A stretch of 64,000 nt of DNA from Verrucomicrobiia bacterium (lineage in GTDB: Bacteria > Verrucomicrobiota > Verrucomicrobiia > Limisphaerales > JAEYXS01): the NCBI GenBank assembly GCA_036405135.1, contig DASWYF010000011.1, positions 1 to 64,000 of the forward strand, written 5' to 3'. A model generated the notes under the pieces. It was not told where the DNA came from. It saw only the letters and a program-made list of their open reading frames with translations, and made no database searches. Below, piece after piece: positions 42,248-51,151 of the stretch (positions are counted from its first letter, which is position 1; every line of letters begins with the position of its first letter). The translations under genes and the position numbers were made by a program.

Positions 42248-42526
42248 TCAGCTCTTCACGTTGCCTGCGAATGCCCCTATGGCACCTTTCACCGAAGCCT
42301 TTTCAAGCGGCTCGATTGAAGGATCGCTCAAGGAAAGCAACACGTTTTTGGCCCGTTCAGCATTACCACTATCGAGTTCTTTCAAAGCCTGTCGAAAAGC
42401 CGCCAAACGAAAATCAGCTTCACCTTCCGCTCGGTCCACGCGGTCAAGGAAGGCGGCGATGTCGATGAGCTTCGCGCGCGCGTCCATGAAATAGAGGTCC
42501 AACACCTGTTGTCGGTTCAATGGCAT
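42248..42526 (-). CDS. Small conserved-looking partner of the TatD hydrolase
   Basis: A 92-residue soluble helical protein: PLNRQQVLDLYFMDARAKLI, then AAFLDRVDRAEGEADFRLAA, then LKELDSGNAERAKNVLLSLS, with SVKGAIGAFAG near the end. The regular spacing of Asp, Arg and Leu suggests a compact helical bundle. ATG 42526 is preferred over a TTG at 42541. Only 33 bases separate it from the TatD-family gene, so they form an operon. It may be a short relative of EboA, the small partner in ebo clusters, but I cannot show that from sequence alone. Confidence 0.7.
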   Translation of the reverse strand: MPLNRQQVLDLYFMDARAKLIDIAAFLDRVDRAEGEADFRLAAFRQALKELDSGNAERAKNVLLSLSDPSIEPLEKASVKGAIGAFAGNVKS

Positions 42527-42574
42527 AACGATAGGGAGCAATATACGCCCAGCCGGAAAAGGGACAAAGGGAAA

Positions 42575-42695
42575 ATCTCAAATCCAAAGCTCCAAGCACC
42601 AGTGAAGCACCAAGACTCAAGCTCCAAGTGAACGCGGGCTGCTGATAGAAGTTTGGAATTCCCCTGGAGCTTGGTGTTTGTGATTTGGAGCTTTT
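42575..42695. repeat. Dispersed-type repeat G (AGCTCCAAGCACCA hairpin)
   Basis: The left arm AAATCCAAAGCTCCAAGCAC and the right arm GGAGCTTGGTGTTTGTGATT then TGGAGCTTT are inverted copies, with internal partial copies (CACCAAGACTCAAGCTCCAAG) between. It fills the spacer between the small TatD partner gene and the cytochrome gene. Only one copy is in the window; the style matches repeats of this lineage. Confidence 0.65.
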
Positions 42696-42744
42696 ACACC
42701 CTTGTTTCCCGAACAAACCCTCCTTACCGTTCGTCTGACAATCC

Positions 42745-44124
42745 ATGCGGTCTTTTCGCTTAACGGTTTTGGCCAGTTTGCTGGCTTGGTTCGCGGCTTC
42801 GGTGCCTGCTCAGGCGCAAAAGTCGGGCGAGGTCAGCTTCTCGCGCGACATCGCGCCGATCCTAGTGGCCAAGTGCCAGACGTGTCACGGCGCGGAGAAA
42901 GCCAAGGGCAAGTATCGACTGCATAACTTTGAATGGCTGGTGAAGCCCGGTTCTAGCGGAGAAGCGGCCATCACGCCCGGCGATCCCAAGAAGAGCACGT
43001 TCTATAGTCTGTTAGTGGAGAAAGATCCGGACAGCCGCATGCCGCAGAAGGATGACCCCCTGCCCGCTGCCCAGATCGCCCTCGTGGAACGCTGGATCAA
43101 GAATGGCGCGAAGTTCGATGGAGCCGATCCAAAGCTGGACCTCGTGAGCCTCATGCCACGCAAGCAGCATCCCGCTCCGCCTGAGATTTATCCGCAGCCT
43201 TTGCCAGTGACCGCGCTCGCCTTCAGCACGAATGGGCAGCAGCTCATCACCAGCGGTTACCACGAGATCATCGTGTGGGACATCGCCACGCTGAAGCCAG
43301 TGAAGCGCATCCGCAATGTGGCGGCAGAAGTTTCGGCACTTTCGCTTTCACCTGATGGCACTTTGCTCGCGGCGGCCACCGGTCAATCCGGTAAGTTAGG
43401 CGAAGTGCTATTGATCCCGCTCGATAAGCCGGAGCCGAAGGTATTGGTCACCTTGCCGGATGTAGTGCTGGACGTGAAGTTTAGCCCGGACGGCAAGCTC
43501 CTTGCCTCTGGCGGTTCAGACAATGCCATCCGCATCTTCGATGTCGCCACCGGCAAAGAGGTGCGGAAGATCGAGCAGCATGCGAATTGGGTGATGGCCA
43601 TCGCGTGGAGCCCGGATGGTAAGGGCCTTGCCTCCGCTAGTCGTGATAAGACGACGCGCGCATACGATGCCACTACAGGCGAGATGCACTCCGCCTACAT
43701 GAGCCATGAAGAACCTGTGTTCGGTGTGACTTTTGCAGATGGCACCAACCACATCGCCTCCGTAGGACGCGATCGCAAGTTGCATTTATGGAAAGCTGAG
43801 GACGGCAAGGTGGTGAAAGATTCGCGCCCACTCGGCGGGTTCGGTGGCGAGATCTGGCGCTTGCTCGGAAGCGGCACCAATCTCATCACAGCAGATAAGA
43901 GCAAAGAAATCCGCGTCTACATCGCGCAACCGTTCAAATGGGATCGCACGTTCAATGGGCACAATGACTGGGTCCAAGCCCTCGCGCTCAGCCCGGATGG
44001 TAAGACCCTCGCCAGTGGCGGCCATGATGGCGAAGTGATCTTGTGGAACTTCGAGGATAAGAAAATCCTGCAACGCTTCATCGCGTCACCGGGCTGCAAG
44101 CCGGGCGTGGCTAAGGTGAAGTGA
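42745..44124 (+). CDS. Planctomycete-type cytochrome c fused to WD40 repeats
   Basis: A 459-residue secreted protein. The signal peptide is SFRLTVLASLLAWFAASVPA. Residues about 28-125 are a planctomycete-type cytochrome domain with the heme motif CQTCHG (Cys44, Cys47, His48). Residues about 150-450 form a WD40 beta-propeller with repeats such as LDVKFSPDGKLLASGGSDNAI, MAIAWSPDGKGLASASRD and ALALSPDGKTLASGGHDG. Such fusions are typical of Planctomycetes and Verrucomicrobia, and are thought to link periplasmic electron transfer to protein contacts. It lies alone, and its partner is unknown. Confidence 0.9.
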   Translation: MRSFRLTVLASLLAWFAASVPAQAQKSGEVSFSRDIAPILVAKCQTCHGAEKAKGKYRLHNFEWLVKPGSSGEAAITPGDPKKSTFYSLLVEKDPDSRMPQKDDPLPAAQIALVERWIKNGAKFDGADPKLDLVSLMPRKQHPAPPEIYPQPLPVTALAFSTNGQQLITSGYHEIIVWDIATLKPVKRIRNVAAEVSALSLSPDGTLLAAATGQSGKLGEVLLIPLDKPEPKVLVTLPDVVLDVKFSPDGKLLASGGSDNAIRIFDVATGKEVRKIEQHANWVMAIAWSPDGKGLASASRDKTTRAYDATTGEMHSAYMSHEEPVFGVTFADGTNHIASVGRDRKLHLWKAEDGKVVKDSRPLGGFGGEIWRLLGSGTNLITADKSKEIRVYIAQPFKWDRTFNGHNDWVQALALSPDGKTLASGGHDGEVILWNFEDKKILQRFIASPGCKPGVAKVK

Positions 44125-44129
44125 CCGAA

Positions 44130-44576
44130 TCAGCGGGTCCGGTATTCTTTCGATATCTCGCGCTCTATTTCCCCCAAGATGGATGTATCGAGGAACTTGT
44201 AACGAATAAATACTTTCCCTTTCGTTACTCCATCGGGCAAATACTCTATGAAGTAGTTTGTGGAGTAGCAGTCCAACGAGCCAAGGTGGACATCAAAATC
44301 ACCTGCGACCTCCAACGGGAGAGACCCCGCTGTCATCATTGCATTTCCATCAATTTTCCCCACCAGTCTGATAGTGATAGCTTGAATATTAGAAGCACCC
44401 GGTGTGGCGTGTAACATGATCGTCTGCGGCTTGGTGACATCCGTCACGCTATAATTCTTTGGAGCAATCAGAGCCCAGATAAACAGCATCATCAAAGCAA
44501 CAGTGATAAACGCTATAACCCATCGCTTCCGACAGCTTTTGGAACCAAGCTGTGTTTCATTTGCACATTGAATCAT
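44130..44576 (-). CDS. Membrane-anchored protein of unknown function
   Basis: A 148-residue protein with one N-terminal helix (RWVIAFITVALMMLFIWALIA) followed by an outside domain of about 110 residues, mostly beta (TIMLHATPGASNIQAITIRLVG, DFDVHLGSLDCYSTNYFIEYL). ATG 44576 has AAGG 5 bases before it; a GTG at 44582 is in frame. It lies 7 bases after the stop of the 122-residue gene upstream, so they are cotranscribed. No family recognised. Convergent with the cytochrome gene, 5 bases apart. Confidence 0.65.
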   Translation of the reverse strand: MIQCANETQLGSKSCRKRWVIAFITVALMMLFIWALIAPKNYSVTDVTKPQTIMLHATPGASNIQAITIRLVGKIDGNAMMTAGSLPLEVAGDFDVHLGSLDCYSTNYFIEYLPDGVTKGKVFIRYKFLDTSILGEIEREISKEYRTR

Positions 44577-44583
44577 CAGCACC

Positions 44584-44952
44584 TTAAAATAGCTTCTCTA
44601 TTCCACGGCCCAAAAAACCATATTGCAGATGAACAAGGCGGATATCTGCTCCAGATGCTCGCCCTTGAGAATCGTAATAAATGTTGATGTTCCAGACATA
44701 ATTGCCGGACATCGTCCTGCTGGCTGCGTCAAATCCTTTCATATCTCTCCAATCGTGAAGTGAATCAGGAATAGTCGCCTCAATCTGCACACGGGACATA
44801 CCTGCATAAAGCTGTCGCCAATCAGAGGGCAAGTCCGGTTGTCTTGATCGAAGCGCGGTTCCCGTGATGATGGCGAGAAGCATCAGCCCAATGAAAACAG
44901 CCGTTACTCGAACACTCCATTTACGCAATCGGTAATAGGGATTGGTTTCCAT
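44584..44952 (-). CDS. Membrane-anchored protein with a SmpA/BamE-like motif
   Basis: A 122-residue protein: polar start (ETNPYYRLRKWSVR), one helix (VTAVFIGLMLLAIITGTAL), then an outside domain. The segment LYAGMSRVQIEATIPDSLHD resembles the GMSRxxVxxxLG turn of SmpA/OmlA-type domains, which can bind envelope proteins. The rest (NYVWNINIYYDSQGRASGADIR) looks like beta strands of that fold. An upstream ATG at 44988 is also possible. It is first of two same-strand genes with the next anchored protein. Function unknown. Confidence 0.6.
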   Translation of the reverse strand: METNPYYRLRKWSVRVTAVFIGLMLLAIITGTALRSRQPDLPSDWRQLYAGMSRVQIEATIPDSLHDWRDMKGFDAASRTMSGNYVWNINIYYDSQGRASGADIRLVHLQYGFLGRGIEKLF

Positions 44953-45021
44953 TGACTGTAGAGTAATATAACTCCAATCAGCTGCCATCCAGCAAACTAG
45001 TGTGCATCGACATCCAGCAAC

Positions 45022-46197
45022 TTAAGCACCCAACTTCGTAAGAAAAACTACCTGCTCGATCATCTTATCTTTCACCAGCGTCTCCTTCTTACCATCCGGC
45101 GAGATTTGGAAAATGGAGGAGCCATTCGTATAAACCACAGTTCCGTCCGGGCTGAGATCGAAGGACAGCACATGATCCGCCAGCACTTCGGGTTTGTGGC
45201 CATACTTGATGCGGATGAGTTCCCATGAAGCCGGCACCAGATCGTCGCCTTCCTTGTTCCCATCAGCCTTCTGGGAATCAATGTAATTTCCCCAGACCAC
45301 CATGTAAGAGCGCGGCACTTCTTTCTGGCGCGCACCACCAGGAGTTGTCGTGGTCAGTTTCTTCCCGGCGAAGAACTGGCTGAACACGTTGAAAAACTGG
45401 AAGACGGCGTAGATCATCCGTGCGGGAAATAGCACGACATCCTTTGCCAGTTGCAGAGGCTTCACTTCCGGCCCCGTGCGGTAAGGGCGGCGGATGCAAT
45501 AAAGTGTTTGTTTTGCATCCATCTGCGGCGTGAGGTAGTCCGTATCCTGATGCTGCACGAGCGTGGTCATATCACCCGTTTCCAGATCGAGCAATTCCAC
45601 GCAGAACGGTCCCACGCCAGCCATGTGCCCCTCGCGATCACGCCCGATACCTGCAGATTGGAAAACAATGCGACTGGATGAACCGCCTACCCAGCGCGGA
45701 GCTGTATCCAAAGAATCGCCCTCCGTCACCTGACGCAAACCACCTTCTGTGGACATGATGCCAACATCAGCCGTGCCCAGCTTGTTCTCCAGGCTGCACG
45801 CGATGCGACCATCCGCACCTACATCGAGGAAACGGATGCGTTGATCATGTTTGTTCCAAAGACGTTTTTCCTCCTCACCGTGGTTCTCCACTTTCAAGAT
45901 GCCGCAAAGGGATTCGCTCTGGAGCGAGTAGAGAAATTGTCCCGGCTCCTGTCCGCGGCAGATGCTGGTGATGTTCAACGGCACGGAATTGATATCCCTC
46001 GCATTTCCACCCCAAAGCGCCTCGCCATACAGGAAGGACGTGCTCTGCGCATTCATCTTCCACGCGTGACGTTCGCGCCCCTTCAAGACGCCTTCCTTGA
46101 TCTTCTCGCCGTAGCGGCTCTCCACTGTGCGCGGCTCTCCGTCACTTTGCTTGAGACGCAAGCGCCCATCCGAGATATATGCAATCGTGCTCGTCAT
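45022..46197 (-). CDS. Beta-propeller-like protein of unknown function
   Basis: A 391-residue protein with repeated short strands ending in Asp/Gly turns (IAYISDGRLRLKQSDGEPRT, RFLDVGADGRIACSLENKLG, APRWVGGSSSRIVFQSAG, SFDLSPDGTVVYTNGSSIFQ), resembling TolB/PD40 propeller blades. About 50 residues in the middle (LAKDVVLFPARMIYAVFQFF) are hydrophobic, which is unusual for a propeller and could dip into a membrane. ATG 46197 has GAAGGA at good spacing; the frame upstream to 46296 lacks conserved sequence. No signal peptide. Role unknown. Confidence 0.6.
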   Translation of the reverse strand: MTSTIAYISDGRLRLKQSDGEPRTVESRYGEKIKEGVLKGRERHAWKMNAQSTSFLYGEALWGGNARDINSVPLNITSICRGQEPGQFLYSLQSESLCGILKVENHGEEEKRLWNKHDQRIRFLDVGADGRIACSLENKLGTADVGIMSTEGGLRQVTEGDSLDTAPRWVGGSSSRIVFQSAGIGRDREGHMAGVGPFCVELLDLETGDMTTLVQHQDTDYLTPQMDAKQTLYCIRRPYRTGPEVKPLQLAKDVVLFPARMIYAVFQFFNVFSQFFAGKKLTTTTPGGARQKEVPRSYMVVWGNYIDSQKADGNKEGDDLVPASWELIRIKYGHKPEVLADHVLSFDLSPDGTVVYTNGSSIFQISPDGKKETLVKDKMIEQVVFLTKLGA

Positions 46198-46357
46198 TTG
46201 ATTTCCTTCGACGCCTCGATCTTGCTGGGTTGAACTGGTCGTGAGCATACGCAAAGGACTGGCAGAATCAATTTCGGAAATGGCTCTAGCAGTCAAACCT
46301 GCCAGTTTTGAATGGACGGCCCCGCTCCATCGTCCATAAATACGTCATCAATCAGCC

Positions 46358-47065
46358 ATGGATATGAAACTCCCGATGCTCGCACTCGTCTTGGTCACCC
46401 TTGTCGGTTGCCAAAGCTATCCGATGGGCCTCTCAAAAGTTGAATGGGAAGCACTGCCGCCGGAACAACAGGCAGAATACCGACGTCAGCAAAGTTTGAT
46501 CGATGAAGAGCGGCGACGCGAACAGGCGATCATCAATGAGCAGCGGCGTAAAGAACAGGCAGCACTCGCAGAGAAGCAACGCTTGGAAGCCGCCGAACGC
46601 TCCCGTGTAGAAGAGATGCGGCTGGCAGCTCTTTATGCACACGCACGCTATGGCGATATCGTCACCGTGACAATCGAAGGGGGCTTGGTGAATTTCAGCA
46701 AGCATCGCGCGTATGAGCCGGTGCGTTTTGAGATTCTGCGCGGTCAGCGGAAGGATATCGAATTCGTCCAACTTGGCAGTCCCAGCACCAAGATTCTAGT
46801 GCCAGTGCGCTTAAGCGAAGACGGGCAGACTTTTTATTTCGATGAAGGTGCGCGTGATCGCCTTGTGTTCATCAATGCAGATAACGTGTGGCAGATCGGC
46901 AAGCGTTACGAAGGTTTGGCCATTCACGATACTTCAAGCCGGTCTCTCGCCAGTGCTATCAATATACATTTGCAGTATAAGAGTTTCGGCAACCGTCCGC
47001 AGCCACAGCCCACTACGCCACCACCCCAGCGTCCGGTGCCAGGCAAGCCGCTGCAGAGGCAATAG
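46358..47065 (+). CDS. Predicted lipoprotein with coiled coil
   Basis: A 235-residue protein. It has a lipoprotein signal (KLPMLALVLVTLVGC, lipobox LVGC), then LSKVEWEALPPEQQAEYRRQ and a highly charged helix of about 50 residues (EERRREQ, INEQRRKEQ, LAEKQRLEAAERSR) that should form a coiled coil. A beta-rich domain of about 120 residues and a Pro/Gln-rich tail follow. The WEALPPEQQAEYR phrase recurs in unstudied bacterial lipoproteins. It is divergent from the propeller gene, 160 bases apart. Membrane-anchored; function unknown. Confidence 0.72.
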   Translation: MDMKLPMLALVLVTLVGCQSYPMGLSKVEWEALPPEQQAEYRRQQSLIDEERRREQAIINEQRRKEQAALAEKQRLEAAERSRVEEMRLAALYAHARYGDIVTVTIEGGLVNFSKHRAYEPVRFEILRGQRKDIEFVQLGSPSTKILVPVRLSEDGQTFYFDEGARDRLVFINADNVWQIGKRYEGLAIHDTSSRSLASAINIHLQYKSFGNRPQPQPTTPPPQRPVPGKPLQRQ

Positions 47066-47090
47066 GAGCGCGGCATTCATGCCCGCCTAA
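47065..47090 (+). repeat. GGAGCGC hairpin element (family C), left arm of an inverted pair
   Basis: GGAGCGCGGCATTCATGCCC followed by GCC. It begins within the stop region of the lipoprotein gene. An inverted copy lies at 47175-47214. Confidence 0.7.
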
Positions 47091-47174
47091 ATATTCAGAT
47101 ATCATCAGGCATAGGATGCTCTGCATGTTGACATCCATGTATAAGTTCTTCCCTGTGGTAAACATCCTACCATC

Positions 47175-47214
47175 TTTGCTTATGAGAATTTAAGCGGCAT
47201 GAATGCCGTGCTCC
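47175..47214 (-). repeat. GGAGCGC hairpin element (family C), right arm
   Basis: On the minus strand: GGAGCACGGCATTCATGCCG, then CTTAAATTCT, then CATAAGCAAA. The CATAAGCAAA tail is the same as in the copies at 30765 and 62442. Together with 47065-47090 it bounds a segment of about 150 bp upstream of hrpB. Confidence 0.72.
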
Positions 47215-47264
47215 TGCACAGCAGGCTGGCGTCTATCTCATAACCCGCTAACGTATGCGCCCTC

Positions 47265-49847
47265 ATGGCGAGTGCGCTGCCCATTTATGACATCGAGCAC
47301 GAGCTGATCGCGCGATTGCAGGATCAGCGGCGCATCATTTTATCCGCACCCACTGGCTCCGGCAAATCCACACAGGTGACCCAGATGCTCTTGCGCCATG
47401 ATCTGCTGAAGGACGGGCAGGCAGTCGTTTTGCAGCCACGTCGGCTAGCAACACGATTGCTCGCAGCACGAGTAGCAGAGGAACTGGATGTTCCGCTGGG
47501 CCGCGAGGTGGGTTATCAAATCCGTTTTGAGAATCAGACGAGTGCGGCCACCCGCATCCGCTTTGTCACGGAAGGTATTTTGCTGCGGCAGATGATCGCT
47601 GATCCGCAGCTCAAGGGCATCTCGGTCATTCTCTTCGATGAATTTCATGAGCGGCATCTGTATGGGGATATCACGCTCGCACGCGCGCTGGATCTACAGG
47701 AGACGACGCGGCCTGATCTGCGGGTGGTGGTGATGTCTGCTACACTGAATGTGGAATTGCTCGGAAAGTATTTGAGCCAATGGCGGCAGAATGCGCCGAC
47801 TGGGCCGACCTTCAGCGCTCTGACTTCCGAGGGGCGCACGTATCCGGTGGATATCCGCTATACGGACAAGCCGAGCTATACGAATCGTCAGCCGATCTGG
47901 GAGCAGGCGGCAGAGGTGTTCGCGGATTTCGCCGGGCGCGGTGGTGAAGGTGATGCGCTCATCTTCATGCCGGGTGGGTTCGAGATTTCACAGACGATCG
48001 AGGCCTTACGACGATTGCCGGAAGCGCGTGGTCGGGTGCTCTTGCCTTTGCACGGAGAATTGCCGCCACGTGAACAGGACGCCGCGGTAGCGAAGCATCG
48101 ACAGCCGAAGGTGGTGGTGGCGACCAATGTGGCGGAGACGTCACTCACGATCGATGGCATCCGGTTGGTGATTGATAGCGGGCTGGCACGTATCCCGAAG
48201 TATGATCCGCATCGGGGCATCAACACGCTGCTCATCGAGCGCATCAGTCGCGCGGCGGCGGATCAACGGGCTGGTCGCGCGGGCCGCACAGCACCGGGTG
48301 AATGTGTCCGCCTGTGGACGGAGGACGAACACAAGCATCGTGCGCCGCAAGAATTGCCGGAAATCAAACGGCTCGATCTGGCCGAAGTCATTTTGACTTT
48401 GAAAGCAGCGGGTGTGGATGACCTACGCGCCTTCCGTTGGCTGGAGCCGCCAGATAATGCGGCATTGGAGCACGCGGAGGAATTGTTACTGGACCTTGGC
48501 GCCTTGGAAGCAGTGGAAGGAAACATACTCACGCGCATCACGAGCTTAGGGCGGCGCATGCTCGCTTTCCCGATGCATCCGCGTTATGCGCGATTGCTCT
48601 TGGCGGCTGATGACTTCGGTTGCGTGCCGGAAGCGGCTTTGATTGCGGCCCTCACGCAAGGACGTGATCTGTTGTTGCGCAATCCAGAGCAAGCGGTGGC
48701 GGAAGCGCGTGAGGATTTATTGGGTAATAATCCGGCGAGTGATTTCTTCCTGCTGATGCGGGCGTGGAAGCAGGCTTCGCAACAGGATTTCAGGCCGGAG
48801 ATCTGTCGCAAGTATGGGCTGCACATGGCCACGGGGCGGCAAGTGGGTCCACTGCGCGATAACTTCCTGCGCATCGCCGAACGCGAAGGTTTGAACACGC
48901 AGACGAAGGCGGCGACTGATGAAGTGTTGCAGAAGTGTTTGCTCGTTGCTTTCTCGGATCGCGTAGGGCGTCGTCTCGATACCAGTTCACGGCGGTGCGA
49001 ATTGGTCCATGGTCGACGGGGTGAACTGGCGCGAGAGAGTTTGGTGCAAGGCAGTCCGCTCATCGTGGCGGCCGAAGTTAGTGAAGTGGGCAGCCAAGGT
49101 GGAAACATCAGCACAATTCTTTCGCAGATCACGGCGGTGAATCCGGCGTGGTTACGCGAGCTTTTCCCGCAGGATATCACCGGCAAACTACACGTTTACT
49201 TTGATAACAATTCCAAGCGTGTCGCAGCGGAAGAGCAGTTGCAATTCCGTGGGCTCGCCTTGGAGAAACGGCGCGTAGAACCTCCGCCAGCGGATGAAGC
49301 GGCGCGGCTTTTGGCAGCGGATGTGATGGCGGGGCGGGTGCAGTTCGATGAGTGGGATGAAAGCGTGGATCAGTGGATTTTGCGGTTGAAGCGATTGAGC
49401 GAATGGTGTCCGGAATTTGAATTGCCGGTCATCACAGAGGCAGACAGGAAAGATCTCATCGAGCAACTTTGCTACGGTTGTTTCGGTTACAAAGATGTCC
49501 GGGCGGTAGCAGTCAAAGGCGAGGTGAAGGGCTGGCTCAGCCATTTACAGAACAGCATGTTGGAGAAGCATGCGCCGGAACGGTTGGAATTCGCGAACGG
49601 TCGCAAGCCGAAGGTGACTTACGTGGCGGATGGGCCGCCGTATATCGAGGCGCGTATCCAAGATCTGTATGATGTGGGGCAGACGCCGAAGATCGCAATG
49701 GGGCGCGTGACACTCTCATGCCACATCCTCACGCCGGGACGGAAACCGATCCAAGTCACGCAGGATTTGCCAAATTTCTGGAAGGAGCATTATCCACGGA
49801 TCAAGTCAGAGTTGCAGCGGCGGTATCCGCGTCATGAGTGGAGATGA
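47265..49847 (+). CDS. hrpB: ATP-dependent RNA helicase HrpB
   Basis: An 860-residue DEAH-box helicase. Motif I is LSAPTGSGKSTQVTQML, Ia VLQPRRLATRLLA, II VILFDEFHERHLYGD, III VVMSATLN, V VATNVAETSLTIDGIRLVID and VI QRAGRAGRTAPGECVRLW. The HA2 region follows, then the long HrpB-specific C-terminal domain (GCFGYKDVRAVAVKGEVKGW, VDGPPYIEARIQDLYD-like segment). HrpB proteins unwind RNA or remodel RNP; the exact bacterial role is unclear. Length is slightly above E. coli HrpB (about 810-820). It follows an inverted repeat pair and stands alone. Confidence 0.93.
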   Translation: MASALPIYDIEHELIARLQDQRRIILSAPTGSGKSTQVTQMLLRHDLLKDGQAVVLQPRRLATRLLAARVAEELDVPLGREVGYQIRFENQTSAATRIRFVTEGILLRQMIADPQLKGISVILFDEFHERHLYGDITLARALDLQETTRPDLRVVVMSATLNVELLGKYLSQWRQNAPTGPTFSALTSEGRTYPVDIRYTDKPSYTNRQPIWEQAAEVFADFAGRGGEGDALIFMPGGFEISQTIEALRRLPEARGRVLLPLHGELPPREQDAAVAKHRQPKVVVATNVAETSLTIDGIRLVIDSGLARIPKYDPHRGINTLLIERISRAAADQRAGRAGRTAPGECVRLWTEDEHKHRAPQELPEIKRLDLAEVILTLKAAGVDDLRAFRWLEPPDNAALEHAEELLLDLGALEAVEGNILTRITSLGRRMLAFPMHPRYARLLLAADDFGCVPEAALIAALTQGRDLLLRNPEQAVAEAREDLLGNNPASDFFLLMRAWKQASQQDFRPEICRKYGLHMATGRQVGPLRDNFLRIAEREGLNTQTKAATDEVLQKCLLVAFSDRVGRRLDTSSRRCELVHGRRGELARESLVQGSPLIVAAEVSEVGSQGGNISTILSQITAVNPAWLRELFPQDITGKLHVYFDNNSKRVAAEEQLQFRGLALEKRRVEPPPADEAARLLAADVMAGRVQFDEWDESVDQWILRLKRLSEWCPEFELPVITEADRKDLIEQLCYGCFGYKDVRAVAVKGEVKGWLSHLQNSMLEKHAPERLEFANGRKPKVTYVADGPPYIEARIQDLYDVGQTPKIAMGRVTLSCHILTPGRKPIQVTQDLPNFWKEHYPRIKSELQRRYPRHEWR

Positions 49848-49932
49848 ACCCATCGGTAGGCAGGGGCGCCTGCCTCACTATTATTACTATTCCCTGTTTT
49901 CGAAAAGCATTCTGGAGTAAGCTGTTTCCATA

Positions 49933-51087
49933 ATGGATATCACGACGGTTTTGAATGATGAAGCCCTGCGTCAGCGGGAGTTTCCGGTGACGAAGGACAA
50001 GGCGTTTCTCGCTCATGCAGCGGTGTGTCCGCTGCCTCAGCGCGTGGCGACGGCCATGCAGGAATACACGGCGAACTGCACCAAGGGCGATCAGGAGATG
50101 GCGCAACCGGAAGGATTGATGACGAAGACGCGCGAGGCAGCAGCGACATTGCTTCATGCCAAGCCGGAGGAGATCGCGCTGGTAGGACCGACTTCATTAG
50201 GCTTAAGCCTCATCGCGAATGGGTTGAATTTTCGCAAGCACGACAATGTGGTCGTTTATTTCGATGATTATCCTTCGAATGTTTATCCGTGGATGACGCT
50301 GGCGGATCGTGGCGTGGAGGTTCGTTTCTTGAACATCCGTGAATTGGGCCGCCTGCGCGTGACGGATATCATGGGGCAGATCGATGAGCAGACGCGCATG
50401 GTAGCGATCGCTTCGTGCCATTTCATCACGGGCTGGCGGGTGGAATTGGAGACGCTGGGCAAACAGCTTCGCGCCAAGAATATTCTTTTCTGCGTGGATG
50501 GCATCCAGACGCTGGGGGCATTTCCAACCACTGTTGAATACATCGATTTCCTCGCGGCGGATGCACATAAGTGGCTGCTCGGCCCCTGCTCCGCCGGCAT
50601 TCTCTACGTGCGGAGGGAATTGCAGGATCGTGTGATGCCGACGATCTACGGTTGGCATAATGTGAAGAACCCGAATTTCGTGGCACAGGAACAGATCGCG
50701 TTCCGTAATGATGCGCGACGTTATGAAGCGGGCACGAATAACCTGGTGGGCATCGCCGGTTTGCACGCGGCGCTGCAACTAATCAATGAAACAGGCGTGG
50801 AGAACATCGGGCACGAGTTATTGCGCAAGCGTGCGTATCTGGTGCCGAAGTTGCAGGAGAAGGGTTTCACCGTGATGTATGCGGACGCGGCTCCGCAGAA
50901 CTCCAGCGGCATCGTCACGTTCCAAAAAGCTGGAACCGACCTAACGGCACTGCATCAAAAGCTGATGGAGAGCGGCGTGCAGACGTCACTGCGTGTGGAT
51001 CGTAAGGGGCAGCAGTATCTGCGGGTTTCGCCGCATTTTTATAATACGGATGAGGAATTGGAGCGATTGGTGAAGCTGTTGGGTTGA
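49933..51087 (+). CDS. Class V aminotransferase (isopenicillin N epimerase-like)
   Basis: A 384-residue PLP enzyme of fold type I. The cofactor lysine is Lys213 in FLAADAHKWLLGP, the Asp is in ILFCVDGIQTLGAFP, and the early substrate loop is VGPTSLGLSLIANGL. ASCHFITGWRVELETLG and YEAGTNNLVGIAGLHAAL follow. The family includes isopenicillin N epimerase-like enzymes, selenocysteine lyases and kynureninase relatives, so the reaction could be desulfuration, epimerisation or transamination. It keeps its catalytic residues, unlike the related protein at 14715-15872. No neighbour hints at the substrate. Confidence 0.85.
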   Translation: MDITTVLNDEALRQREFPVTKDKAFLAHAAVCPLPQRVATAMQEYTANCTKGDQEMAQPEGLMTKTREAAATLLHAKPEEIALVGPTSLGLSLIANGLNFRKHDNVVVYFDDYPSNVYPWMTLADRGVEVRFLNIRELGRLRVTDIMGQIDEQTRMVAIASCHFITGWRVELETLGKQLRAKNILFCVDGIQTLGAFPTTVEYIDFLAADAHKWLLGPCSAGILYVRRELQDRVMPTIYGWHNVKNPNFVAQEQIAFRNDARRYEAGTNNLVGIAGLHAALQLINETGVENIGHELLRKRAYLVPKLQEKGFTVMYADAAPQNSSGIVTFQKAGTDLTALHQKLMESGVQTSLRVDRKGQQYLRVSPHFYNTDEELERLVKLLG

Positions 51088-51120
51088 GCACTCAATCAAA
51101 TTAGCACTTCAGACTGATTG

Positions 51121-51151
51121 AGCATTGCTGCGACTCGGCGAGTCGCGCTCC
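51121..51151 (-). repeat. GGAGCGC hairpin element (family C), GACTC stem
   Basis: On the minus strand: GGAGCGCGACTC, loop GCC, GAGTCGCAGCAATGCT. It differs from the 30765 copy mainly in the loop. It lies between the converging aminotransferase and galactokinase-like genes. Confidence 0.75.
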
